Shown: piece by piece, positions 11,001 to 23,000 of the stretch
How positions within the stretch are numbered: position 1 is the first letter of the stretch
Layout of the letters: every line of letters begins with the position of its first letter
NCBI GenBank assembly: GCA_022605955.1
Contig: JAKCOZ010000015.1
Span: forward strand, 12,219,287-12,283,286
Direction of reading: 5' to 3'
Length of the DNA: 64,000 bases
From: Rallus limicola
Lineage: Eukaryota > Chordata > Aves > Gruiformes > Rallidae
Translations under genes and position numbers: made by a program
The notes under the pieces: model-generated
What the model was told of the DNA's origin: nothing
Database searches by the model: none
The model's input: only the letters and a program-made list of their open reading frames with translations

Positions 11001-14000
11001 CCCTGGGTCCCTGGTGGGCCAGCGTTGCCCTGCAAGGGACAACGGGACATTTTGTTGGGGTGGTGCAAGATGAGATGGGATGAGAAGGGGGCAGCAGCGG
11101 GGCAGTGGAGCCCCAGCACTGCCACCCCTCCCAGCTCCCCAGGTTGTCCTTTGCATGACAGTCCCCTGCACATGGTGCAGGGTGGCTCCTTACCGGAGGT
11201 CCTGGAGGTCCCGGGTCTCCCTGGCTGCCCTGAAGGGAGGAAGACAGGCATCACTGGAGGGATGGGTTTTCCCCATGGGGTGTCTGCTGGGAGAGGACAC
11301 CCAGAGTGCCAGTGGCTCTGGTAAGCAGATGGGAGGGCACAGTGACACAGACACTTACCGGGCGTCCCACCACGCCAGGGAAGCCTGGCAAGCCCTGAAA
11401 AGAATGACATCAGAGGTGACAGGTGAGCATGAGCTGCCACCACCAAGCAGCCCTGCCAGTCCCCACACCATTTCTGGTGCCAGCCCAGGGTACTTATGGG
11501 GGCGAGGGGCCAGGAAGCCCCCTAAAGCCCTGTGGGCCCTGCATGGGGACAGGAATGATGTGAACAAGACATCAACACTTCTGCTGGTGCCAGTGGTGTC
11601 AGGTGTGGGCCCACAGAACCTTCCCCCATCCCAGCCCACTATCCCCCCATCATGTCCCTACTCACCGGCTTCCCCTCCGGGCCGGCCAGCCCCCTCTCAC
11701 CCGGGAGACCCTGGAGCAAGATGGGGACAGGTCAGTGCCAATGAAGGGTCTGGTGTCAGCACCAGAATGAGGGGACAGTGTGGCACTCACCGGGGCACCG
11801 TCTCTGCCCTTCTCACCCGGTTCCCCTCGTTCGCCCCGTGGGCCACCCTCACCCTGCAGCAGGAACAGGCACAGGGTTGTAGGACAGGTAGGGACCTTCC
11901 TGTTCCACCCCTCCTCAGAGGCTGCAGACACCCAAAGAGGGGTGCCCCAAGCAGTGCCCCAGCCTGAGGCTTTGCTTCATGGGGTTGCCCCATTTGGCAG
12001 TGGGAGACTTACGACCGCAGACCTTATCTCCTTTGGGTCCCCGCTCGCCCTCGGCTCCCAGATCACCCTGCATTGGGGAGAAGACAGATGCCATCAGCCC
12101 CTGCTGCCACCCTGGGGATGTCCAGCCCAGTTCATCATGCTGCTCCTTGGCTGCCCCACTCCCTTCTGCCCAGCCACGCACCTTTGCTCCCTTGGGTCCA
12201 GCGGGGCCACGCTCACCCGGGAAGCCCATCAGGCTGCCCTCCACCACCTCCGCCTGCAGGCAAGGTGCGCTCAGGGCCAGCACCCAGGGGACCCAAAGAA
12301 GGTCCCCCCAGGGGCACAGCCCTGCCCAAGCCCCCATGCCAGGGGACTGGACATGGCCAACCATCCCCAGAGGAGCAGTCTAGGCCCTCTTGGGGATGGT
12401 CCCCAGCAGAAACCAACACCTACCTTGGGCCCCGGGGGCCCTGGGGGGCCAGGCAAGCCATCCCTGCCCTGGAGAGGGGCAGAAAAAGAGGTTGAGCATC
12501 AAAGGGACAGCAAGGCATGGGGGAGCAAAGCCATCCCAGTATGGCCACTCCTGGTCCCCATAAGGCATCCTCCTACCCCCAGAGAGTCCCCTGTTACCCC
12601 GAGAGGTGCACAGCACAGGGGGGATGGAGAGGACCATGTCCCCATCCTGGCTCACCTGTTCACCCCGGTCACCCTTCTCACCCCGGTCACCCTAGGGAAA
12701 CAACGTGGAGGCTGTCACGGGGCTGTCCCCAAGCCCCTGGGCCAGGTTCCTCTGCCCTCATACACACTCACCTTCTCACCAGTCCGCCCAGCCTCTCCCA
12801 GCTCTCCAGCGCGTCCTGGCACCCCAGGGATGCCGGGCTTGCCAGGCTGCCCTGGCTGACCAGGTGGCCCCTCAGGACCCCGCTCGCCCACGGCCCGGCC
12901 CGTGGGGCCCTGGGGGCCAGGGGCACCGGGGTCTCCCTTGTCACCTTTGGGTCCTCGCTCACCAGGGAAGCCTAAGGAACCCTGCAAAACATAATGCCAT
13001 GCTGCCAGGTCCCCCTGAGTATCCCAGGGCTGAGCCAGCCACATGTTTCCCGCCCCCCCAGCCAGCCCACGTAATGGGGATCAGGGGAGCATATTCGGGC
13101 ATGGCATGAAGCCCTGCTCACCTCTCGGCCTGGAGGCCCCCTCTCTCCTGGCTCCCCCCGGCTGCCCTTCTGGCCCCGCAGCCGCTCAGACACTGGCAGA
13201 AATGAGTCTGAGCTCCCGTCATAGGCACCTGTCAGCTCCTTCAGGGATGAAACCTGGGGCGGAGGAAAAAGCCACCAGCCAAGGAGTCAAGGGCAGCACA
13301 GCCATAGCATCATAACACAGCCCTGCTCACCTGTCCCAGGGCGCCCAGATCTCCCATCACCTCCCATGTCCCCCCACCAGCTGCACAGCACAAAAAGCCC
13401 CCAGCTCGACAGAGGGGACTACACACCTTGATGCCAAGTGATTCCAGGCTACGTTCAATGTTCTGCAAGAAAAAGACATTAAAAACAAAGCCAGTGTTGC
13501 CTTCCTCTAACCATGGGTGTTCCAGAGGTTCAGGGCTGATGTTCCAGCACAGCAGGTTGAGGAGGACTCACCACTGCAGTCCCAGGGTCTCCACGTGCTC
13601 CAGGGTTGCCAGGTCGCCCCTAGGTTTGGAGAGGGAATGCCAAGATGTACAGAGGCACCTTGGGTGAGGCGAGCAGCACTGATGCTGCCCTCAGTAGGTT
13701 TCAGAGGCAACGCTGCCAGATGTTGCCTGGGCAGGGACTGCAGTTACCACCACCCTAGGGTGCTTGCAGCTTGCCAGGCTCAGTGACAGGTACTCACCGG
13801 CTCCCCTGGCAGTCCTTGCTCCCCCGGGTCTCCCTAAAACACAGCAAAGGCATTGAGGGGAGGCAAAGCCAGGCTGACCAGCACTTACACCAGTGCCAGG
13901 GTCCAGCCCAGCCAACCTGGGGACAGGGAGTCCCCCCAAGGAGTTGTCCCCATCTAGCACAGGGTCTACCCAGACCTTTGCCTTGGAAGGCTCAAGGGCA

Positions 14001-17000
14001 CACATACCTTTGGTCCAGACACACCACGGGGGCCCGGTAAGCCCTGGAAGACATGATGACACCTGGTACCCATGTAGATGAGGCTGTGTCCCAAGGGAGC
14101 CATAGACAGGGGTCCTGCCCACCCCATGGCAGCCCAGACTCCAGGGGCTGGTGCTGGGTGGCACCGTGGGCTTGAGGACTACGTACCTGGCCTGGGGGGC
14201 CGACCTGCCCTGGGATGCCAGGGAGGCCAGGGGGACCAAGCGGACCTGGCACACCTCTGTCACCCTGCTCGCCCTTGGCACCACTGCGGCCCTGCCAAGA
14301 GAGCAGTGTCACCCCCAGGACCTGGGTGCCCAGGTCTGTCCCCAGCAGGGGCATGTACCCACCACCCATCCCCACGTTCTGCTGAAGGGCGATACTGACC
14401 TCTCTGCCAGGGGATCCTGTGTCACCTTTGTCGCCCTAACCAGGAAGAAGGAAAGGAGTTAAGAGGGATGCTGTCCCATCCACGTGCCCCAAAATGGTGT
14501 TCCTGCACCCAGGAGGAGCAGTCAGTGGGTGTGTATGGACCATGCAAGGACCATGCAAGGGCTGCACAGGGACTATGTGGGGCTCAGATCCTTACCTTTC
14601 TTCCATCCTCTCCTGGTGTCCCATCTTCTCCCTGAGGATACAGACTGCCAGTCAGTGCCCTACTCAACCAGGCACCACATGGGATGGGGATAGACACTGG
14701 GGACACGGCTTAGAACGTGGGAGCTCTTTCCACACCTTCTCCCTGCTCTTGCCTTTATATTGTACTGGGGTCACCAGCCCCCAGGACCCACAGGTCAGCC
14801 CCAAAGCCAAGCCCCACACCTCCTACTCACATTCTTGCCGCTGAGGCCAGGTTTGCCATCGGCACCGGGTTTGCCCTGGGTGGAAGCAAAGGCAGTAAGA
14901 GAGCACCCCCAGCACTTCCCCCAGCAGCTGGGGGTCCCCAAGTCCCACCATAGCCCCAGTGCGCAGCAGGGAGCTGGGCAGAGGGTGAGCCCTGGCAGAT
15001 GGAGCCGGCTGGGACAGACTGGGCAGGGCCTGGGGCAGAACGTATCCCCTGGGCACAGGGTGGTCAGTACTTACAGGGATGCCGGGTGGGCCCACAGGGC
15101 CCATGGGGCCAGGCGGGCCCTGCTCCCCACGCAGCCCGGGCAGCCCCTGTGGGGAAAGGAGACAGGGAGAGCACAGGGTGGCAGGACCCCACCTCCCCCA
15201 GATGGGTCTGGGAGGACAGAGCATGATGGTCAGGGAATGGTGCTGCTGCGCTGTCCCAAACCAAGGGGCACAGGACAGGATGTTGGTCCCTTGCAAGCTC
15301 ATTGGCCCCGGCAGGAGCACAACCCAAACGTGCCCTCCCCAGAGGTACTTACATCTCGGCCAGGGTCCCCTTGCTTCCCCGGATCCCCCTGCAGACAAGG
15401 TAGAGGTGAGGGCAGGGACATCCCCACCCTGCCATGGCACCCCACGAGCACCCCCAGCCCAGAGCTGGGGTGTCAGGGGATGTGGCTCCTCCCACCCCAT
15501 CACCCCTCTGTCTCACAGGTCCCACCCAAGGTGCCCAGGGGCAGCTGTGTCCCCCACCCAGGACCACACTCACCCGTAGCCCGGCGGGGCCGGGGGGCCC
15601 AGGTTTGCCTTCCAGCCCATTGCGACCATCCAGCCCAGGTGGGCCAAGGTTTCCCTGTAAGAGAAGTAAGCAGGAGTGCTTGGGCCATGGGGCTGGACAG
15701 GGAGCCACGGGGCATCCCCCAGCCCCCTCACCTTCTCTCCTGGCAAGCCTCGGTCCCCAGGATCACCCTGCAGAGTGGGAAGAGGAGTGAGCATTGTCCC
15801 CTTCTGAGCAGGGGCCAAGGGGAGGGGGTGGACCCCCGGCTCATCCCCCCATGAGGAAGGGGGCACTCACCCGTGCACCAGGGGGGCCACGGGGGCCCTC
15901 CACACCCTGCAAGAGAGAGACACACTCAGCAGCAGGGCATGGGGAAATAAGGGTGGTCCCCAGTGCCCACCAGGACTCCAGCTCTCCCACAGAGCATCAT
16001 CCATCTTGCTGTCCCCCTGCCATCTCCCGCACCTACCCTCTCTCCAGGCAGGCCAGGGGAGCCGGCATCTCCCCGAGCACCCTTCATACCATCCTTGCCA
16101 GTGTCCCCAGGGTCCCCCTGCCAGGGAAGAACACCATGATTAGAGGGCATTGCCCTGCCACCAGTGCAAAGGCCTGTGCTGAGCCTGTGCTGAGCAGCTC
16201 TGCTCACACTGTGTGGTTTAAGGATGGGATAAGAGCAAAGGTCTGAAAATATGGGCATGGGCTGAAAAAAAGAACCATCCAAGCCAGGAGGAAGGCATCA
16301 CCCATGGCCAGGGTTCAAGGCACCCTCCAGCACTCTGCAGAGCACAGCCCATGGCCAAAACTGCCCCAAGCCCAAGCTGGCTTATAAAGGCAAAGCACCC
16401 AGAGCACAGAGTACTGTGGTGAGAGCACGGCAGGGCTGGGCAGCCGTGACCATCATGGCAGCACCTTCAAGGATCTCAGCTCTACAGGGACTTTTGCCCC
16501 ATCGCCCTCCGCCCACCACCACACAGGAGCATGAACCCACATGGCTCTGGATTGCATGTGGCCCCAGGTGTCACATGCCCCCCAAATCCCATGTGCCCTC
16601 TGCTCCCCCTGCATCTCAGCCACAGTGCACATCAGTTCCCTATGGCTGGGGCTGTTTTGGGCAAGGAGGGCTGGGTGCACCGGGACCCCAGCACACAGCG
16701 AGAGCTGTGAGGGGACAGCACAGGACACCCCCCTACCAGCATCCCAGGGACCCACTCGTTACCTTCTCGCCTTTCTCCCTCGCTTCTCCAAGCCCCAGGC
16801 TGACCTGTGGGGCAGAGAGGGGCTGTCAGAGTGCATGGGGCTGGGCACCAGCCCGTGGGCAGGGACAGGGCTGTGGGCAGAGCTTACAGTTCGTCCTGGG
16901 GGTCCGGGAAGCCCCTGAAAGAAGGGTGAGGGGTTAAAGGGAGCTGATGCAGCCCACGAGAGGGCAGGGCTGGCTCTGGGGTGGAAGCCAGGCGGGTGGC

Positions 17001-20000
17001 CCTGTGCACCCTCCCACCAGTGTCACTCACCGGCTCCCCACGGTCACCCTTGATCCCCGGTGCTCCAGGGCTGCCCTGTGGGAAAGAGGGATGAGGGTGA
17101 GGAGAGGAGGGGGCAGGAGACCCATTGGGCAGTGGGTCCCATAGTGTGGAGGGTACCCCTGGGGAAAGGGTGGGTGCGGGGCAATGGGGTGCATGGGGCA
17201 GGGGGTGCCCACGGGGTGCTGGGCACACACAAACTGCTGCTCACGTTCCTGCCTTCGGGACCTGGGTCCCCAGAGTCTCCCTTCTCCCCAGGGGGGCCAC
17301 GGTAGCCAGGAAGACCCTGGGTGGGGGGCAGAGGGAGGGCGTGCATTAGTGGGAGCCGCCCTGAGGCCACTCACTGGGCAAGTGGCCCACCCAAGGGTGT
17401 CTCCCAGCCCCACGCTTACCCTGGGACCCCTGTCTCCAGGTTTGCCAGGCAGGCCTACTTCACCCTGCAGGAAGAAAGGGGGTGAGTGGGGAGCAGTGTG
17501 TGGGGGGGACAGTGGTCCTGGGGGGGTTCCTCACTTACTGGGGTGCCTTCGTCACCCTTCTCTCCACGCTCTCCCTGTGGTGCAGATCAGTGGGCACAGA
17601 CCGTGGGAAGAAAAGCACAAGTCATTGGCGTCCCCCCCCCCCCCCCCGCCTCCCCCACCTCCTGGGAGCCACAGTGCCCCCCGTGGCTCCTGGTCTCACT
17701 GTCCCCTCACCCCACGCTACCTCTTTGCCACGCAGTCCAGTCTGCCCCGGGGCGCCCGCTCGGCCCGGCTCACCCTTCTCCCCAGGCTCCCCTGGGTCAC
17801 CCTAGGCAGAAGAGAAGGAGCAGTGGGTCAAGGAAGCGTGCAGAGAGTGTGGGGGTTGATGCTGGGAGGAGGGGCTAAGCATGGCCCCCTCTGGTCCCCA
17901 GAGCAGCATGGTCTGCAAGGACAGCCCCTCCAGAGCCCAGGAAGGACTGACAGACAGACAGAGGGGGGGTGATGCCTCCTGCAGTGACATTACCTTTGGG
18001 CCACTCCTGCCCGTGAGGCCAACGATACCCTGGTCGTGGAAGAGGGAGAGCACATGTCACTGGGAGGTGACATGAGGTGGCCCAGTGCCAGCGGAGGGAC
18101 CAGGGCCAGGAGCTGGTGTCCCCAGGGCATCGCCCATCAGTCCCAGCCCTGGGCACAGCCAGACTCACCCGATCACCCTGCTCGCCTTTGGGGCCGGCTG
18201 GTCCAGGGATGCTCAGGCCAGGGGCACCCTAATCACAAAGGGGCACAGCTTGGAGCAACAGCATGGGCACCATGAGCCCCGGGGGGCTGTGCTGTGCCCC
18301 CTGTGCCCCCCATCCCCAGGCAGTACTGACGGGAGCGCCTTTATCTCCTATGTTGCCCTTGGGGCCAGGAGGTCCTTCTGGTCCTGGCAAGCCTCTGTCA
18401 CCCTGGAGCAGATGAAATGGCACCATCAGGCCCCACCCCTCCAAACTATCCCGCTTCACCCCACTGCAGCTGGGGACAGACAAGTCTGGTGCCCAGCATG
18501 GGCACCCTCTGTTTGATGCCCAGCAGTGCTGTCCTGCCTCCACAGCCCATGGCTGTGCCCCAGGGGGTGCCAGCCTGGGGCCAGGGGGCACAGCCGTGGT
18601 GGGGTTACCTTCTCTCCTCCAACACCTGCCACACTGGGAGCCTGGGGGAGAAGTAGAAGGGACCATGCTGGGTGCTGCCCAAGGCTCCTTGTCCTGGGGG
18701 TGGGGCAGGCAGTGGTGGGCCCGCTGGGTAGCATCACTTACCGGCCTGCCGGGTGGTCCTGGATCACCCTGCGGAGAGATGGGTGTCATTGGCAGCCCCT
18801 TCCCCAGCAGCCCTCTGCCACCCTGCTGGGATTCAGCTTTGCCCTCACCTTCTCCCCCCGGGGGCCGGCTGGTCCTGGAGCTCCCTGTGTTGAGACAGGA
18901 GACCTCAGGGGGCTGGCGGTGCCTGGGGATGCCCACCCAGGGCACAGCAGCCCTCTGCTCCTGGGGTAGGGTCTCAGCACCATGGACGCTGCCCTGACTC
19001 ACCTCTCTGCCCGATGGCCCTGGGCGCCCCGGGGCTCCCACATCACCCTGGAGAAGAGGAGGAAGAGGAGGGTGTCAGGGGTATCCTTCCACCCCATGCC
19101 AGTGTGGATGTTCCAGGGCAGGACGGGCAACCCCAGAGCAGCTGTGGCTGCCCCAGCCCACCTACCTTCTCGCCCTCAGGGCCCGGCATGCCACGATCCC
19201 CCTGCAGAGTGAAGCAGAGGAGGGTGTCAGGGAGCCTTCCTCCCACCACGTCACACTGCCCCCACCCCACGGGCTGCCCCAAAGCTCTTCAGGGTCCGGC
19301 TCCAAATCCCATCCAAGACCACTGGGCTTTGACAGTGACCCCCAGGCACAGCCACCACAGGCCACAGGGACCTCAGAATCCACCGATGCTGTCAAACGGC
19401 GTGGTCCTGCTCCAGTGCTCTCTTACCTTCTCCCCCGTCTCTCCCAGCTCACCCGGTGCCCCACGGTCTCCCTGGAGCAGGAAAAGATGGGGTCAGGGGG
19501 AGCAGGTCACGCAGGGGACAGCACAGGTCCTGGCACAGCACTCAGACCTATTTTCTCCCTACCAAAGGCAAGGTGGGAGCATCCCTTCATCCCTGCACCA
19601 CTCACCTTCCTGCCCTGCTCTCCCGGGGGTCCGCGAGGGCCCTGCAAAGGAGGATGGAGATGTCACCTCCAGTGTGGCAAGGCAGATGTCCAAGCTGGCC
19701 AGGGCAGGATCTCTCCAAGGTGCCCTTGGGGCTTGGCTTCCTGGCAAGGCCAGCTCCTGCCCACCTCACCTTCTCTTGGGAAACTCACCCGGTCTCCTGG
19801 GTCCCCAGGACGGCCAGGCTGCCCCGGGAAACCTTCTACGCCATCTCCCTGGGAAAAAGGAAACACAACAGTCATGTCCATGAGACAGGGATGAGCATCC
19901 CCACTGGAGAGCAGTGCAGGGTCCAGCCTCAGTGCAAAGCACCCCCAGCACCCTCTTACCTTCTCTCCCTTCAGGCCAGGGGGCCCAGCAGGTCCCCGGG

Positions 20001-23000
20001 GTCCAGGGTCCCCAGGCAGGCCCTGCAAGAGAGTACAGCTCAGTCCCTGGGGACACAGCTCAGTCCCAGGGGAATGTAGCTGCTGTGGCCTCGCTCCCTT
20101 CTGCTGTCCCCACTGGCCCAGGAGCCAAACTCACCGGGGGGCCGGGCTCCCCTCGAGGTGCTTCCCCATCCACAAGTCCAGGGGGGCCCTGCAGAGACAG
20201 GAGTCAGCTCCTGTGTGATGACCCAGGGGCGGATAAGTCCTTCCCAGCACCCTGGGGGTCTGCAGTGCCCTTGGATACCCATGGGACCTCCATCCAGGAG
20301 GACAGAGGAGCCAGAGAAACATGAAGCCACTCACCCTCTCCCCTCGGTCGCCCTTCTCTCCCTGTGAGGGGGAAAAAAAAGCAGGTAAGGGCAAGTTTGG
20401 ACTCTCCACATGCCCACCTGAATGGAGGGGAAACATGCTGGACAGAGCCCATCATCAGTGGTATCATGGCAAACGCATGACACGTGCCTCTCCCCACACT
20501 GCCCAGTGCCAGCACCAGCTCATCCATGTGGTATGTGTGCATGGGCACAGCTGGGGGGAACAGCTGGAGGGGGACACAGCCTGTAAGTGGGACCACAGGG
20601 GAGCAGCTTCAGGCTGCTGGCTGTCCCTCCATTCCCCAGTCCATCTGTCTGTACAGCCACCCAGCTGTCCCTGTGCAGCACTGGTGGGGATGTACATACC
20701 TTCACAAACTCTCCCGGGGGTCCTGGTGGCCCCACAGGTCCAAGTGGGCCAGGGGAACCTGGATCACCAAAAGGCCCCCGTAGGCCAGGGTTCCCGGGGG
20801 GGCCAGGGCTGCCCTGGAGGACAGAGACACTCCATTATTTGGGGCTGTGGCACGGGCTGGGGGTGCTGATGGAGGCCCCCCGGCTCCACTGCCCCCATTC
20901 CTACCGGTGCGCCCGGCTCCCCCTTCCGGCCTGGCAGCCCCTGTCCTCCATCCACGATCACCCTGGGCTCCCCCTGAACGAGGAAGAGAGGAAAAATCAG
21001 TGTCCCCAAACTCCCTGTTGTGTCCCCCATGCGGGATGGGGGACACAGTGCCATGCGGGGAGACTGGGAGACCCTGGGGACACACAGACACCAAGCACCA
21101 GGGGGTGTCAGGGGCTGTGATGTGCACACTGGGGTCTCCACTGCTCCCCCAGAGACCCCCAGCAGAGCAGCCCCATGTCCATCACCTACCGGCTCGCCCT
21201 TCTCTCCCTTTGGGCCAGAAAGCCCCGTCAGCCCCCGCGGCCCCTGGGAAGGACAGGCAAGAGTGAGGAGGGGGCACAGGGTGGGGAGCAAGGCTGGGGA
21301 GGGATGTGGCCATACTCACGGGATCCCCTCGGGGACCAGGACTGCCCTGGGGACCCTGGAAAACAAAATCTCAGGAGGTGAATGTGTGTCTCTGCCAGCC
21401 AGGGGAGTGGGGATGGGATGGGGGCAGAGGGGATTGGGGGGGGGGAGGGCATGGGATGGGATGGGGGAAGAGGGGATGGGATGGGGGAAGAGGGAGTGGG
21501 ATGGGGGAAGAGGGAGTGGGATGGGGGAAGAGGGAGTGGGATGGGAGCTCCAGTGATGGCAAAGATGTGCAGTCCCTGCCCAGGGACTTGGTCTGACACA
21601 CACACACACACACACATGGGGGCAGCAGTGGCCTTGCCAGCTACAGAGATGCCCTGGCACAGAGGAGGCTGGCTCAGGGAGCAGGCAAGGCAGTCAGGGT
21701 GATGGGAAGAGCCCACCTGGGGGAACACCCCCACTCACCGGCTGGCCGGGTGATCCAGGGTTCCCAGGGCGGCCAGGGCTTCCTGGTGTCCCATCAGTTC
21801 CAGGGAATCCCTGCAGGAGAGAGGAGCATCACACCAGTACCCAGCACATCCTGCCACTCCTGAACCTCCCATTGCCCCAGGCACTGGGAGCCCAAGACAG
21901 CCCCATGGCAGAGCCTGAGCAGGGGTGTGAGGGAACAATATGAAGCTGGTCCAGGTCCAGGTCCACTCCAGCCCAGGCCAAGAGAAGGGAGGGGCAAGGG
22001 GCAGCAAGAGACCCCTGTGTGGCTATGTACCTGTGCCTAGGGGACCCTGGGGCGTGTGGGTCACAAGTACTCACCCTGTCTCCCTTCTTGCCTGGCCGCT
22101 CAACACTCTCTCCTGGCAGACCCCGTGGCCCAGCAGGTCCTGGGGGGCCAGGCTGCCCATGGCGGCCCTGGAGGACAAGCAGAGAGGACAGGCTGGGTGA
22201 TGGGCACAGCATGGTCTCCCCTCTGCCCCTGGGGCCAGGGCTGGCCGGGTCCCTGTCCTGACAGGCACCCAGTGGCAGGACAGGGGGACATGGGCACTGC
22301 GTCACTGACCCCTGCCAGGCATCTGCCCCCATCTTTCCCCCACCAGGATATTACCGGCTCGCCAGGGGGGCCCGGCTGCCCTGCACGTCCCTGTGGTCCC
22401 TGCAGACAAAGACAGTGCTGAGCATCTCCTGCCAGCTGGCATCAGTGGAATGGGGGGATGCAGCATCCCCCTGGAGCCACCAGTTGTGGGGGGACACGGC
22501 AACATACTCACCGCCTCGCCACGGTCCCCCTTCTCACCCTGCAAAGCAACAGAGGGACCAGGTTAGGGGCTGTACCCCACGCTCACTTCCCTCTATGCTT
22601 CTGATGTTGCTAAGCTTGGGGGTCCCTAAGCCCCAGCAGCATGGCATGGCATGGCACAGGGATGCTCACCCTAGGGCACTGCACGGTGCAAGGCTGTGGC
22701 TCTGGCTGGCAAAACAAGGAGAACCTGTGTGAATCCGAGGGCAGGAGAAGCCCCCAACCCCCTGCAAGGCTGCTTCCCCTTCCCAGCACCTGGGGCACTC
22801 ATCTCCTTACCCTGGTAGAGATGATGGTGCAGAGGTCATCAGTGAGCTCTCCCTCCAGCTCTGCCAGGGCACCGCTGTCATGGTAGATGTACCGCGGGTC
22901 CTCGCCGGTGACCACACGCCGCAGCTGCTCCCGGTCTGCCCCCTCCAATCCCACTGCCAGCACCTGGACCCCTGAGACAGGAGCACCCTCAGCACCCTGC

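Larger units (their letters stand above)
18609..22538 (-). other. COL7A1: COL7A1 exons 29-47: start of collagenous helix
   Basis: Exons, descending: 22512-22538, 22355-22399, 22075-22167, 21739-21810, 21320-21355, 21190-21243, 20905-20973, 20700-20813, 20335-20361, 20135-20188, 19960-20022, 19789-19848, 19606-19641, 19427-19471, 19166-19201, 19003-19047, 18849-18884, 18742-18768, 18609-18641. The first Gly is in exon 29 (GEKGDRGEA). Interruptions: exon 31 ([11 protein letters not shown]), 35 ([12 protein letters not shown]), 36-37 (GEFVKG), 38 ([10 protein letters not shown]), 40 (GDGVEG) and 47 ([11 protein letters not shown]). The intron after exon 32 holds a G-rich minisatellite and a CA repeat. 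Confidence 0.93.

Noticed and set aside
11780..12859. Plus-strand open frame of 359 codons in the collagen region
   Set aside because: It is the antisense shadow of Gly-X-Y exons; the Pro-rich translation comes from the complement of GGN-CCN codons.
21405..21616. Repeat cluster as a CRISPR-like array
   Set aside because: Units are tandem without unique spacers and lie in a vertebrate intron; they are ordinary minisatellite and microsatellite DNA.
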